Below, piece by piece: positions 33,066 to 43,502 of a stretch of DNA of 64,000 bases. Positions within the stretch are counted from its first letter, which is position 1. Every line of letters starts with the position of its first letter. The DNA lies in the NCBI RefSeq assembly GCF_001282725.1, contig NZ_LN876585.1, positions 217,406 to 281,405 of the forward strand. The letters are read 5' to 3'. The DNA comes from Inediibacterium massiliense. GTDB taxonomy: Bacteria > Bacillota > Clostridia > Peptostreptococcales > Thermotaleaceae. Position numbers and translations under genes: made by a program. The notes beneath the pieces are model-generated. The model worked only from the letters and a program-made list of their open reading frames with translations, was not told the origin of the DNA and made no database searches.

Positions 33066-34412
33066 ATGTTCAAACGTATTACAAAAATATGTGTAAATCT
33101 TGTTCAAAAGTATTTACCAGACCCATTTTTATTTGCGGTTATATTAACATTAGTAGTATTGATTTGTGGTATGGTAACTACTGGACAGGGAGTAGTACCT
33201 ATGATTATGCATTGGAGTAATGGTTTTTGGGGGCTATTGGCATTTTCCATGCAAATGGCATTAGTATTGGTTACAGGACATACACTCGCCAATGCACCTA
33301 TTATTAAAAAAGCCTTAGACAACTTGGCAAAGATAGCAAAGACTCCTACACAAGCTATTTTGGCAGTAACTTTTATTTCAACTATTGCATGTTGGATTAA
33401 CTGGGGATTTGGACTAGTAATTGGAGCTTTGTATGCAAGAGCATTAGCAAAAGAAGTAAAAAATGTAGACTATCGATTATTGATTGCTTCTGCTTATTCA
33501 GGATTCGTTGTATGGCATGCAGGAATTTCAGGTTCTATTCCACTTACATTAGCTACAGGAGGAGAAGCCGTAGCGAGTGCTACCAGCGGTGCAGTATTAG
33601 AAGCAGTACCTACAAGTACAACTATATTCTCATTTTTTAATCTTGTTGTATGTGCAATTATATTAATTACTATGCCTCTTGTAAACAAAGCTATGCATCC
33701 AACTAAGGATGAAGTGATTACAGTAGATCCTAAATTACTTATGGATGAAGAAGCTGCTACTACTTTAGAAAATCCTACACCAGCAGATAGGATGGAGAAT
33801 AGTCCAATTCTTTCTATGATCATAGGACTAATGGGACTTATATATATATTCTATTATGTTAAAGAAAATGGATTTCAATTAAATTTAAATATTGTAAACT
33901 TTATATTCTTATTTGCAGGAATTATTTTACATGGAACACCTAGAAGATTTCTGGATGCAATTAGTACTGCTACAAAAGGAGCAGGAGGAATTATATTACA
34001 ATTCCCATTTTATGCAGGAATTATGGGAATGATGGTAGGAGCAAATGCAGATGGAGTATCTTTTGCAGGTGTGATTTCAGAGTGGTTTGTAAACATTTCT
34101 AATGCAACAACCTTTCCTTTATTTACATTCCTTAGTGCAGGAATTGTGAACTTTTTCGTTCCATCTGGTGGAGGACAATGGGCAGTGCAAGCTCCTATTA
34201 TGATGCCAGCAGGAGCTAAGCTTGGTGTTTCAGCAGCAAAAACTGGTATGGCTATTGCATGGGGAGATGCTTGGACGAATATGATCCAACCTTTCTGGGC
34301 ACTTCCAGCTTTAGGAATAGCAGGGCTTGGTGCTAGAGACATTATGGGATTTTGTATTATTGATTTAGTTTATACAGGAATTATTATTGCATTAGGATTA
34401 ATGTTTTTATAA
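33066..34412 (+). CDS. atoE: Short-chain fatty acid transporter
   Basis: 448-residue inner-membrane transporter of the AtoE/DcuC-like superfamily, about 11-12 helices. Recognisable segments are YLPDPFLFAVILTLVV at the N-terminus, SACWINWGFGLVIGALYAR-type helices (IACWINWGFGLVIGAL here), VWHAGISGSIPL, and the conserved NFFVPSGGGQWAVQAP near residue 365. It probably imports or exports acetoacetate, butyrate or related acids. It directly precedes both subunits of a CoA-transferase, so uptake and activation of the acid are encoded together. AGGAGGCG lies upstream of the ATG. Confidence 0.94.
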   Translation: MFKRITKICVNLVQKYLPDPFLFAVILTLVVLICGMVTTGQGVVPMIMHWSNGFWGLLAFSMQMALVLVTGHTLANAPIIKKALDNLAKIAKTPTQAILAVTFISTIACWINWGFGLVIGALYARALAKEVKNVDYRLLIASAYSGFVVWHAGISGSIPLTLATGGEAVASATSGAVLEAVPTSTTIFSFFNLVVCAIILITMPLVNKAMHPTKDEVITVDPKLLMDEEAATTLENPTPADRMENSPILSMIIGLMGLIYIFYYVKENGFQLNLNIVNFIFLFAGIILHGTPRRFLDAISTATKGAGGIILQFPFYAGIMGMMVGANADGVSFAGVISEWFVNISNATTFPLFTFLSAGIVNFFVPSGGGQWAVQAPIMMPAGAKLGVSAAKTGMAIAWGDAWTNMIQPFWALPALGIAGLGARDIMGFCIIDLVYTGIIIALGLMFL

Positions 34413-34441
34413 AAATATCAAATTTAATGGAGGTGTATATA

Positions 34442-35092
34442 GTGGTAAATAAAATAGTAACATTAGAAGAAGCTATGAGTCATATCAAAGATGGAATGAC
34501 CATTATGATAGGTGGATTTATGGCAGCTGGAACTCCAGAAAAATTTATGGATGCATTAGTAGAAAAAGGAGTAAAAGATTTAACTCTTATTGGAAATGAT
34601 GCTGGATGGCCAGATAGAGGAATTGGTAAATTATTAATCAACAAGCAAGCAAAAAAAATGATTGCTTCTCATATTGGTTTAAACCCAGAAGCAGGAAATC
34701 AAATGAATGCAGGAATTCTTGAAATGGAATTAACTCCTCAAGGAACATTAGCAGAAAGAATTAGAGCAGGTGGAAATGGACTAGGTGGAGTATTAACACC
34801 AACAGGAGTAGGAACGATTGTGGAAGAAGGAAAACAAAAAATTGAAATAGACGGAGTAGAATATTTATTAGAAAAACCATTAAGAGCAGATATTGCTTTG
34901 ATCAATGCGTCTATTGCAGATAAAAGAGGAAACTTATATTTTAATAAAGCAACTAAAAACTTCAATCCACTCATGGCTACAGCAGCTGATTTAGTAATTG
35001 TAGCAGCAGAAAAAATTGTTGAAGTAGGAGAAATCGATCCAAATGATGTGATGACTCCAGGACTATTTGTAGATTACATGGTGGAGGTGTAG
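34442..35092 (+). CDS. atoD: 3-oxoacid/acetoacetate CoA-transferase subunit A
   Basis: Alpha subunit of a class I CoA-transferase that moves CoA between acetyl-CoA/butyryl-CoA and acetoacetate or another short acid. Motifs are [16 protein letters not shown], the [13 protein letters not shown] strand, [21 protein letters not shown] and [20 protein letters not shown]. The start is GTG 34442, six bases after GGAGGTG; the in-frame ATG 34427 overlaps that site. About 216 residues, typical. Four bases separate it from subunit B. Confidence 0.94.
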   Translation: MVNKIVTLEEAMSHIKDGMTIMIGGFMAAGTPEKFMDALVEKGVKDLTLIGNDAGWPDRGIGKLLINKQAKKMIASHIGLNPEAGNQMNAGILEMELTPQGTLAERIRAGGNGLGGVLTPTGVGTIVEEGKQKIEIDGVEYLLEKPLRADIALINASIADKRGNLYFNKATKNFNPLMATAADLVIVAAEKIVEVGEIDPNDVMTPGLFVDYMVEV

Positions 35093-35096
35093 AAAA

Positions 35097-35747
35097 ATGA
35101 ACGCAAAAGAAATTATTGCTAGAAGAGTTGCAAAGGAATTAAAAGATGGAGATGTAGTGAACTTAGGAATAGGTCTTCCTACTATGGTAGCTAATTACAT
35201 ACCTAAAGAAATGGATGTAATGTTTCAATCTGAAAATGGCTTTGTAGGATTAGGTCCTGTACCAGAAGAAGGAAAAGAAGATAAAGATTTAGTAAACTCT
35301 GGGGGACAACCAGTAACAGTAGTGCCAGGTGCAGCTTTCTTTGATAGCTCTGTATCTTTTGGAATTATTAGAGGAGGACATGTAGATGCTACAGTACTTG
35401 GAGCATTACAAGTGGATGAAAAAGGAAATTTAGCAAACTGGATGATTCCAGGTAAAATGGTACCAGGTATGGGTGGAGCTATGGACCTTGTGGTAGGAGC
35501 TAAAAAAGTAATTATTTCTATGACTCATACAGCAAAAGGAAAACACAAAATATTGAAAGAATGTAAATTACCACTTACAGCAAAAGCACAAGTGGATATG
35601 ATTATTACAGAAATGGGTGTTATGGAAATAAGAAAAGAAGGAATTGTTTTAACTGAAATCAATCCTGAATATACTGTAGAACAAGTACAAGAAGCTACAG
35701 AAGCAAAATTAATTATTCCTCAAGAATTAAAACAAATGGAAATATAA
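35097..35747 (+). CDS. atoA: 3-oxoacid/acetoacetate CoA-transferase subunit B
   Basis: Beta subunit (216 residues) carrying the catalytic glutamate that forms the enzyme-CoA thioester, in [13 protein letters not shown] (about 44-56). Other family motifs are [37 protein letters not shown] and [17 protein letters not shown]. It works as a heteromer with the preceding subunit, in one transcript with the transporter, closed by a strong terminator. Confidence 0.95.
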   Translation: MNAKEIIARRVAKELKDGDVVNLGIGLPTMVANYIPKEMDVMFQSENGFVGLGPVPEEGKEDKDLVNSGGQPVTVVPGAAFFDSSVSFGIIRGGHVDATVLGALQVDEKGNLANWMIPGKMVPGMGGAMDLVVGAKKVIISMTHTAKGKHKILKECKLPLTAKAQVDMIITEMGVMEIRKEGIVLTEINPEYTVEQVQEATEAKLIIPQELKQMEI

Positions 35748-35787
35748 CAAATTCCCAGTTGCGTAAAGCAACTGGGAATTTGTTTTC
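35746..35787 (+). terminator. Terminator after the ato cassette
   Basis: AAATTCCCAGTTGC, GTAAA loop, GCAACTGGGAATTTGTTTT: a 14-bp-plus stem. Confidence 0.9.
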
Positions 35788-35843
35788 ATATAGATATGAA
35801 AAGTGATACAATAGATAAGGATTATATATGAAGGAGGCAGTTT

Positions 35844-37547
35844 ATGTTTCAAACGAGTTGGGAAGTGAATGAAGATATAGATTGTAAAAATTTAAAAGAT
35901 GAAAAAGAAATTATACATAGTATTCTTAGAAAAAAAGGAATTACAAATAAGGAGGAAGTAGAAGAATTTTTATCTTTAAAGCCTCAAAAGACTTATGACC
36001 CTTTTTTGATGAAAAATATGAAAGAAATTGTAGAAAAAATAATATATTTTATAAAAGAAAAAAAAAGCATTTGGATTTATGGAGATTACGATGTAGATGG
36101 AATTAGTAGTATTTCATTACTTGTGGAGTTTTTTAGCCATTTTACAAACAACCTTCAGTATTATATTCCTCTAAGAGAAGAAGAAGGATATGGACTAAAC
36201 TGTGATGCTATAAAAGAAATTCATCAACAAGGAGCAGAACTCATTATTACAGTAGATTGTGGAGCAACTTCTGTAGAAGAAGTAAATTTGGCAAAATCAT
36301 TAGGAATGGATATTATTGTAACAGATCATCATAATTTATCAGATAGGATTCCAGATTGTTTGATTTTAAGTCCAAAGCAAAAAGATTCTATTTATCCTTT
36401 TTCTTATCTATGTGGTTGTGGAGTTGCTTTTAAACTAGCACAGGCTATTCAAAAGACTTTACATGCTCCTAAAAAATATTTAGCAGATGTATTAGATATC
36501 GTAGCTTTGGCTACTGTTGCAGATGTGGTTCCTTTGATAGATGAAAATAGGACGCTTTTAAAATACGGATTAAGAGCCATTAATAGCATGAAAAGACCAG
36601 GACTTAGAAGACTTATTGAAGAAGTAAGACTTTTAGATAAAGAAATTACATCAGGTCATATTGGATTTGTGTTGGCTCCTCATTTTAATGCAAGCGGAAG
36701 AATTGATGATGCAAAAGCAGGTGTGAAGCTTCTTTTAAGTAAAGATCCAAAAGAAATAGAAAAGCTTGTAAAACACTTGGTAGATTGTAATCATGAAAGA
36801 AAAAAGATTCAAGAAAAGGGACTTGAAATTTGTAAAGAAAAGGTAGAAAAAGAATATAAAGAGGATCTTTTTTTAGTTGTAGATTCAGAAAAGACTCATG
36901 AAGGAGTCATAGGGATTGTAGCAGGCAGAATCAGAGATCTTTATTATAAGCCCACTTTGATTGTAACAGATTCTCATGAAGAAGGAATACTAAAGGGAAG
37001 TGGAAGAAGTATTGAAGATATGGATATTTATGAAGAGATGAAAAAATGTAGCGATTTGTTTTTGAAATTTGGAGGGCATAAAAATGCTTGTGGTTTTTCT
37101 ATTGAAACAAGTAAGCTAGGACTACTTAGGGAAAGACTCAATATGCAAGCAATAGAATTACAAAAAAAATCTCCAATGGCCTTTATAAAAAGAATAAAAG
37201 TAGATGCTACACTAAATCCTTCTCATATGACTGAAGAGCTAGTAGATTTATTAAAAAAATTAGAGCCCTTTGGAATGGGGAATGAAAGGCCTTATTTTTT
37301 ACTGACTGATATTGAAGTGAAAAATAAGGATCAAGTGACTATGGGAAAAAATAATGAACATTTAAGAATAAAAGGAACGCATTTTAATGATCATAGTAAG
37401 ATTACAGCTATTGGATTTTCTATGGCAGAAAATTATAAAGAGGGTCTTAAATCGGCTGATATACTAAATTTAGTAGGTTATCCTAAAATCAATGAGTGGA
37501 ATGGATGCAAAAGCATACAATTTATGATTTTGGATATGAAAGAATAG
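35844..37547 (+). CDS. recJ: Single-stranded-DNA-specific 5'-3' exonuclease RecJ
   Basis: 567 residues, the short form typical of Firmicutes. The DHH phosphoesterase domain has GDYDVDGISSISLL, TVDCGATS and the signature VTDHHN (about 155-160); DHHA1 follows with GSGRSIEDMDIYEEMKKC and FGGHKNACGFS; an OB-like C-terminal domain starts with LEPFGMGNERPYF. It acts in recombination and mismatch/base-excision repair. AAGGAGG precedes the ATG. It is convergent with the diguanylate cyclase gene. Confidence 0.96.
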   Translation: MFQTSWEVNEDIDCKNLKDEKEIIHSILRKKGITNKEEVEEFLSLKPQKTYDPFLMKNMKEIVEKIIYFIKEKKSIWIYGDYDVDGISSISLLVEFFSHFTNNLQYYIPLREEEGYGLNCDAIKEIHQQGAELIITVDCGATSVEEVNLAKSLGMDIIVTDHHNLSDRIPDCLILSPKQKDSIYPFSYLCGCGVAFKLAQAIQKTLHAPKKYLADVLDIVALATVADVVPLIDENRTLLKYGLRAINSMKRPGLRRLIEEVRLLDKEITSGHIGFVLAPHFNASGRIDDAKAGVKLLLSKDPKEIEKLVKHLVDCNHERKKIQEKGLEICKEKVEKEYKEDLFLVVDSEKTHEGVIGIVAGRIRDLYYKPTLIVTDSHEEGILKGSGRSIEDMDIYEEMKKCSDLFLKFGGHKNACGFSIETSKLGLLRERLNMQAIELQKKSPMAFIKRIKVDATLNPSHMTEELVDLLKKLEPFGMGNERPYFLLTDIEVKNKDQVTMGKNNEHLRIKGTHFNDHSKITAIGFSMAENYKEGLKSADILNLVGYPKINEWNGCKSIQFMILDMKE

Positions 37548-37583
37548 AACTGTTATAAATTGTTTATAACAGTTCTATTTTTT
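37543..37583. terminator. Bidirectional terminator between recJ and the GGDEF gene
   Basis: AATAGAACTGTTATAAA, TTG, TTTATAACAGTTCTATTTTTT: an almost perfect long stem overlapping the ends of both convergent genes. Confidence 0.9.
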
Positions 37584-38656
37584 CCACCTTTTTTTGCTAA
37601 ATACAAATAAGCATCTGCATTTTCGAATAATGTTTGTTTATCCATTCCAATTTGAAAGGATTCAAGACCAATACTTAAGGTAATAGACTTTCCATTTAAT
37701 TCTTTATGATAGGTATTGCTTACAACAGAACGAATTTTTTCAACGATCATATAAGCAAAAGCAGTGCTTACTTCGGTAAATAAAATAGCAAATTCTTCTC
37801 CTCCATATCGAAATGGAAAATCATTAGGAGATAAATTTTCTCTTATGATTTTACCTATCCTTTCTAGTACTAGATCTCCTACTCTATGTCCATATTCATC
37901 ATTTACTTTTTTAAAATTATCAATATCTAGTATGGCAAGATGAATAGGAAAAGGATGTTGATTGGCTTGCTCTAATAAAATATCTAAATATTCATGAAAG
38001 GATCGATGGTTATAAAGGCCCGTAAGTCTATCTATTTTTAGATCTTTTTCTAAAAAAATATTTTCAATTAAAAGTTCTTGTTTAGATTGTATATTTTTAT
38101 AAGTATGATAAAGGATAGATTGTTCTTTTTCTAAAATTCCTTTACAAATGAAAAAACTCATAAAAAGTACAAGAATAATTACCATTAAATCTTCTGCAAA
38201 AGCTGTTTTAGACATATAAGGATGAATAGAAAAAGTAAAGACAATACAAAAAATATTTAAGATCAGTGCAAAAATTAGGTTTTTAAGTTTAAAATAAAAT
38301 ACAGAAATGAGCATAGAAAGTATATAAGCAGATTTTAAAATGTGAAATTCCATATGAAAGTAGGATAGTATAGTAATAAAAATACAACTTGCTGTAATAA
38401 TAATTTTATCTTGAGAAGAATCAAAAGCTTTTAAAAATGTTTCAGTTGCAAGAATTAATATAGCCAAAAGAAAAGCAGGGAGAAGAATATGATATTGAAT
38501 ATAATGGATATTTCCTCTATGATATAAAAGATAACTCATACAGGCTCCTAAAAAAGATAATCCAAGGCCGATCCATCCATAATCCAATATCTTTTTTGAC
38601 CATTCATTTTTATTAATAAAGGTAGAAACATCAAAAGATGATTGATCTTTAGGCAT
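37553..38656 (-). CDS. Membrane diguanylate cyclase (GGDEF)
   Basis: 367 residues. The first ~185 form six or seven transmembrane helices with no separate sensor domain, followed by a short linker helix and a GGDEF domain (about 205-365) making cyclic di-GMP from two GTP. The active site reads RYGGEEFAILF (GGEEF variant, catalytically competent in known enzymes), with upstream DRLTGLYNHRSFHEYLD and LAILDIDNFKKVNDEYGH for metal binding. No clear RxxD inhibitory site is seen. The gene is transcribed leftward from the ~460-bp region shared with the HgdC-like gene. Confidence 0.92.
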   Translation of the reverse strand: MPKDQSSFDVSTFINKNEWSKKILDYGWIGLGLSFLGACMSYLLYHRGNIHYIQYHILLPAFLLAILILATETFLKAFDSSQDKIIITASCIFITILSYFHMEFHILKSAYILSMLISVFYFKLKNLIFALILNIFCIVFTFSIHPYMSKTAFAEDLMVIILVLFMSFFICKGILEKEQSILYHTYKNIQSKQELLIENIFLEKDLKIDRLTGLYNHRSFHEYLDILLEQANQHPFPIHLAILDIDNFKKVNDEYGHRVGDLVLERIGKIIRENLSPNDFPFRYGGEEFAILFTEVSTAFAYMIVEKIRSVVSNTYHKELNGKSITLSIGLESFQIGMDKQTLFENADAYLYLAKKGGKNRTVINNL

Positions 38657-39120
38657 ATTTCATCTATCAGTCCTTTCTATGATCCGTGTAAAATTATATT
38701 TGTTTTTTTCAACATCATAACACAATATACAAGGTTTATCTACAATTTTTGACATCATCAACCTATAAAATATTTTGTAATATTTTACAATGGTTTCAAA
38801 GGTAAATTAGTTTTTAGAAAGATGAGAATATGAACCATTAAGAGAAACGTTGATTGGAAGAATTTAAAACATCTTTTGCCATAGCAGAGGATATTTTCTT
38901 TTTAAAAACGCTATTTTGAAGGAAATAAGAGATTGACACTTTAAATAACCAAAGATATGATTGAATATATTATTATAATGGGTAATATATGTATAAGAAG
39001 ATAAGTTATAAAAATTTTTTCATTATTAAGAATGAAAGGATGGTATTTTCACATAAATTTTTAGAAAGAAGAATTTGTTTGATCATATAAAATAGATGAG
39101 TATAAATAGGGGGAACAAAA
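38657..39120. other. Divergent intergenic region between the GGDEF gene and the HgdC-like gene
   Basis: 464 AT-rich bases without a supportable gene on either strand. The right half holds the promoter at 38933-38961; the left half must contain the leftward promoter. No riboswitch that I recognise is present. Confidence 0.6.
38933..38961 (+). promoter_or_regulatory. Promoter upstream of the HgdC-like gene
   Basis: TTGACA (38933-38938), 17-base spacer, TATGAT (38956-38961). It leaves a leader of roughly 150 bases before the ATG at 39121. Confidence 0.65.
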
Positions 39121-42100
39121 ATGAATAAAGTTCTCAATGTAGGACTTGATGTCGGTTCAACAACTGTAAAGTTAGTTGTATTAAATGAAGAAGGAAATAT
39201 TTTATATAAAGAATATATAAGACATTTTTCTGATATTAAATATACAGTTATTCATATATTAGAATCTGCAAGATCAATTCTTGAAAATCATTTGATAACT
39301 ATTATGGTTACAGGATCTGGAGGACTAAATTTAGCTCAAAAATTTAAAGTCTCTTTTATTCAAGAAGTGATTGCATGCAGTAGTGCAATTGAGAAAATGA
39401 TTCCAAAGACAGATGTAGCTATTGAACTAGGAGGAGAAGATGCAAAGATTACTTATCTTGGAGAGTCTTTAGAGCAAAGAATGAATGGAACTTGTGCAGG
39501 AGGAACGGGAGCCTTTATTGATCAGATGGCTGCTCTTCTCCAAACAGACCCTATAGGCTTGAATGAACTAGCTCAAAAACATAAAATCATTTATCCCATT
39601 GCTTCAAGATGTGGAGTATTTGCAAAAACAGATGTACAGCCTCTTTTAAATGAAGGGGCAGCTAAAGAAGATATTGCAGCATCTGTACTTCAAGCAGTCG
39701 TCAATCAAACCATTAGTGGGCTTGCACAAGGAAGACCTATAAAAGGAAATGTAGCTTTTTTAGGAGGCCCATTGCATTTTTTATCTGAACTTAGAAATAG
39801 ATTTGTAGATACTTTAAAAATAAAAGAAAAAGAAGTTATTTTTCCCCATGACTCTCAGTACTTTGTAGCAATGGGGGCGGCTGTATCTTCTAAAGAAGAA
39901 GAGCCTATTTTAGCTAAAGATTTATATAATAAAATACCAAGTTTAGATATAAAATGGGAAGAAGACAATCCACAGATCCCTCCTTTATTCTTGAATAAAG
40001 AAGAGTATGAAGCCTTTAAAAAAAGACATGAAAAACATAAAGTAAAAAGAGTAGATCTAAAAAATTATAAAGGAGACGCATATCTTGGTATTGATGCGGG
40101 GTCTACTACTACAAAGATTGCACTCATTGATGAAGAGGGTGCTCTTTTATATTCGTTTTATGGTAGTAATATGGGTAAACCATTAGAATCTAGTATTGAA
40201 GCATTAAAAGATTTATATAAAAAAATAAATAAAGATACAAAAATTGTTTATACAGCAGTTACAGGATATGGAGAATATTTGTTAAAGGCAGCCCTTAAAA
40301 TAGATATAGGAGAAATAGAGACAGTATCTCATTATAAAGCTGCGGATTTCTTTTTACCAGGAGTAGATTTTGTATTAGATATCGGTGGACAGGATATGAA
40401 AAGTTTAAAGGTTCGTGATGGAAGTATAGAATCTATCATGCTTAATGAAGCTTGTTCATCAGGGTGTGGGTCTTTTATTGAAACTTTTGCAAAATCTTTA
40501 AATATGGATGTATATACATTTACTAAAGAAGCTATAGGTTCTAAAAGTCCTGTAGATTTAGGCACTCGTTGTACAGTATTTATGAACTCAAGGGTAAAAC
40601 AAGCACAAAAAGAAGGAGTAAATGTTGGAGATATATCAGCAGGTCTTGCTATTTCTGTGATTAAAAATGCATTATACAAAGTAATAAGATTGAGAAATTC
40701 AAAGGATTTAGGAGAGCGTGTTGTAGCTCAAGGGGGAACCTTTCATAATGATGCTGTTCTTCGTGCTATGGAACAGATTATAGGAAAAGAAGTAGTAAGA
40801 CCAGATATTGCAGGAATTATGGGCGCTTTTGGAGCAGCACTTATTGCTAAGGAAAGGTATAATAAAGGATTCGAAACAACCTTTGTGACAGAAGAAGAAT
40901 TAGAAAACTTTAAAGTAGAAACTTCTATGAAAAGATGTGGACTTTGTGGGAACAATTGTTTAATTACAATCAATCATTTTTCAGATGGAAGAGAATTTAT
41001 TTCTGGAAATAGATGTGAGAAGGGATCAGGTGCTCAAAAAGTAGAAAATAAGATTCCTAACTTATATGAATATAAATATAAAAGAGTATTTCAGTATAAA
41101 CCATTGTCAAAACAAAGGGCAAGAAGAGGAATCATAGGACTTCCTAGAGTATTGAATATGTATGAAGATTATCCATTTTGGTTTACTTTTTTTAATCATC
41201 TAGGATATAGGGTAATATTATCTAGTCGTTCTTCAAAAGAACTTTATGAAACGGGAATGGAAACCATTCCTTCTGAATCTGTATGTTATCCTGCAAAATT
41301 AGTTCATGGGCATATTATGAATTTACTCAAAAAAGGAGTCAAAAAAATATTTTATCCTTGTATTCCTTTTAATCAAAAAGAGGACAAAGAAGCAGGAAAT
41401 AATTATAATTGTCCAGTAGTTACTTCTTATGCAGAGACTATTTATGCAAATATAGATGAATTAAGAGAGAAGGATATTATATTTTATCATCCTTTTTTAC
41501 CAATAGATCATCCTAAAAAAATGGGAAAAAGATTAATAGAAGCATTAAAGAATGAAGATATTCCAAATAAAGAGATTTCGAAAGCTTTACAATTAGCTTA
41601 TAAAGAATGGGAAGATTATAAGGAAGAGATCAAGAAAAAAGGCGAGGAGACTTTAAAGTATTTAAAAGAAAACAATCAAAAGGGAATTGTATTAACAGGA
41701 CGACCTTATCATATAGATCCTGAGATCAATCATGGAATTCCTCAGCTTATTACAGGACTTGGATTTGCAGTTTTATCAGAAGATTCTATTTGCCATTTAG
41801 AAAAACCTGATAGACCCCTAAGGGTAGTAGATCAATGGGTGTATCATTCAAGATTATATGCTGCAGCTACTTTTGTAGCACAACAGAATAATCTTGAGCT
41901 TGTTCAATTAAATTCCTTTGGTTGTGGATTAGATGCAGTTACAACAGATCAAGTACAAGAAATATTAGAAGGACATAAAAAACTTTATACAGTTTTAAAA
42001 ATAGATGAAATCAATAATTTAGGAGCTGTCAGAATTCGTCTTCGTTCACTAGTTGCAGCTATTCAAGAAAGAGAAAAGAAAAATTTTATTCCTCAAAAAA

Positions 42101-43371
42101 TCTATAAACCTTCTGAAAGAATATTGTTTACAAAAGAAATGAAGAAAAAGCATACTATATTGATTCCTCAAATGTCTCCTATACATTTTCAGTTTTTAAA
42201 AGTAGGACTAGATCGAGCAGGATATGATGCAGTACTTTTAGAAAAAGTTAAAGATTCTACTATTAATGAAGGACTTACCTATGTAAATAATGATGCTTGT
42301 TATCCAGCCATTATGACCATAGGACAGATTATGGAAACTTTAAAATCTGGAAAATATGATTTAGATTCTACTTCTGTCATTATTTCTCAAACAGGAGGAG
42401 GATGCAGAGCAACCAATTATATCGCATTTTTAAGAAAAGCACTAAAAGATGCGGGACTAGAAAATGTTCCAGTCATTTCTTTAAATATGTCAGGACTTGA
42501 AAAAAATCCTGGATTCAAAATTACTCCATCCCTTTTTCATCATTTGATGATGGGGCTTGTATATGGAGATTTATTGATGAGAGTATTGTATAAAGTAAGA
42601 CCTTATGAAACAATAAAAGGTTCTGCTAATGAACTTTATGAGTACTGGGCAGAAAAATGTAAAAAATCTTTAAGTAAGGGTTCAAAAAAAGAATTTGAAA
42701 AAAATATATATAATATTGTAAAAGATTTTGATGATTTTTTAATAGATGAAGAAATGATGAAGCCAAAGGTAGGGGTAGTAGGAGAGATTTTAGTAAAATT
42801 TCATCCAAGTGCAAATAATCATGTAGTAGATTTAATAGAAAAAGAAGGAGCAGAAGCCGTTGTTCCAGATTTGATAGACTTCTTGTTATACTGTGCGTTT
42901 GATTATAAAGTACAATATAAAATATTATCTGGTACTTTTTTAGATATGCTAATGGGAAATACTGCTATAAAAATTATAGAATATTATCGAAAAGCGATGA
43001 GAAAAACTCTTTTAAATAGCAAAAGATTTACGCCTCCAAATACAATTGAAGAATTGGCTATAAAAGCAAAAAAACATTTATCACTCGCTAATCAAACAGG
43101 AGAAGGATGGTTTTTAACTGCAGAGATGATTGAACTTATTCAAAGTGGAGTAGAAAATATTTTATGCTTGCAACCTTTTGCTTGTCTTCCAAATCATATT
43201 ACGGGAAAAGGAATGATCAAAGAATTAAGAAGAACTTATCCTTATGCTAATATTGCTCCTATTGATTATGATCCTGGAGCAAGCGAAGTAAATCAATTGA
43301 ATAGAATCAAGCTTATGCTTTCAGTAGCATTTAGAAATTTTGAGAAAGAAGAGGAAGCAACATCTTCATAA
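39121..43371 (+). CDS. Giant 2-hydroxyacyl-CoA dehydratase activator-like protein (tandem HgdC domains plus DUF2229/HgdB-like region)
   Basis: 1416 residues. Two ASKHA ATPase domains of the BadF/HgdC type lie in tandem: [14 protein letters not shown] with Cys125 (CAGGTGAF) and Cys164 (SRCGVF), then [14 protein letters not shown] (about 323) with Cys445 (CSSGCGSF) and Cys484 (TRCTVF). In each half the cysteines are 39 residues apart, as in the [4Fe-4S]-bridging pair of HgdC. Residues about 600-1400 hold a CGLCGNNC cysteine motif, a DUF2229-like region and an HgdB-like C-terminal part. Such proteins are common in clostridia; ATP-driven low-potential electron transfer is inferred but the substrate is unknown. 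No ordinary dehydratase subunits are adjacent. AGGGGG precedes the ATG and a terminator follows. Confidence 0.88.
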   Translation: MNKVLNVGLDVGSTTVKLVVLNEEGNILYKEYIRHFSDIKYTVIHILESARSILENHLITIMVTGSGGLNLAQKFKVSFIQEVIACSSAIEKMIPKTDVAIELGGEDAKITYLGESLEQRMNGTCAGGTGAFIDQMAALLQTDPIGLNELAQKHKIIYPIASRCGVFAKTDVQPLLNEGAAKEDIAASVLQAVVNQTISGLAQGRPIKGNVAFLGGPLHFLSELRNRFVDTLKIKEKEVIFPHDSQYFVAMGAAVSSKEEEPILAKDLYNKIPSLDIKWEEDNPQIPPLFLNKEEYEAFKKRHEKHKVKRVDLKNYKGDAYLGIDAGSTTTKIALIDEEGALLYSFYGSNMGKPLESSIEALKDLYKKINKDTKIVYTAVTGYGEYLLKAALKIDIGEIETVSHYKAADFFLPGVDFVLDIGGQDMKSLKVRDGSIESIMLNEACSSGCGSFIETFAKSLNMDVYTFTKEAIGSKSPVDLGTRCTVFMNSRVKQAQKEGVNVGDISAGLAISVIKNALYKVIRLRNSKDLGERVVAQGGTFHNDAVLRAMEQIIGKEVVRPDIAGIMGAFGAALIAKERYNKGFETTFVTEEELENFKVETSMKRCGLCGNNCLITINHFSDGREFISGNRCEKGSGAQKVENKIPNLYEYKYKRVFQYKPLSKQRARRGIIGLPRVLNMYEDYPFWFTFFNHLGYRVILSSRSSKELYETGMETIPSESVCYPAKLVHGHIMNLLKKGVKKIFYPCIPFNQKEDKEAGNNYNCPVVTSYAETIYANIDELREKDIIFYHPFLPIDHPKKMGKRLIEALKNEDIPNKEISKALQLAYKEWEDYKEEIKKKGEETLKYLKENNQKGIVLTGRPYHIDPEINHGIPQLITGLGFAVLSEDSICHLEKPDRPLRVVDQWVYHSRLYAAATFVAQQNNLELVQLNSFGCGLDAVTTDQVQEILEGHKKLYTVLKIDEINNLGAVRIRLRSLVAAIQEREKKNFIPQKIYKPSERILFTKEMKKKHTILIPQMSPIHFQFLKVGLDRAGYDAVLLEKVKDSTINEGLTYVNNDACYPAIMTIGQIMETLKSGKYDLDSTSVIISQTGGGCRATNYIAFLRKALKDAGLENVPVISLNMSGLEKNPGFKITPSLFHHLMMGLVYGDLLMRVLYKVRPYETIKGSANELYEYWAEKCKKSLSKGSKKEFEKNIYNIVKDFDDFLIDEEMMKPKVGVVGEILVKFHPSANNHVVDLIEKEGAEAVVPDLIDFLLYCAFDYKVQYKILSGTFLDMLMGNTAIKIIEYYRKAMRKTLLNSKRFTPPNTIEELAIKAKKHLSLANQTGEGWFLTAEMIELIQSGVENILCLQPFACLPNHITGKGMIKELRRTYPYANIAPIDYDPGASEVNQLNRIKLMLSVAFRNFEKEEEATSS

Positions 43372-43400
43372 AGAGACTTCATATAATGAAGTCTCTTTAC
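43370..43400 (+). terminator. Terminator after the HgdC-like gene
   Basis: AAAGAGACTTC, ATATAAT loop, GAAGTCTCTTTAC. Stem perfect, T tract short. Confidence 0.8.
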
Positions 43401-43502
43401 ATTTGAAAAAAAGATAATTATTTCCTAAAAAAGCCATATATTTAGTATAATGAAAATAAGAATTATAAAACAATTCAAAAATATATGATGGCGGTGAATC
43501 AT

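Noticed and set aside
38657..39120. Possible cyclic di-GMP riboswitch between the diguanylate cyclase and the HgdC-like gene
   Set aside because: I could not find the conserved GEMM core sequences or a convincing multi-helix fold.
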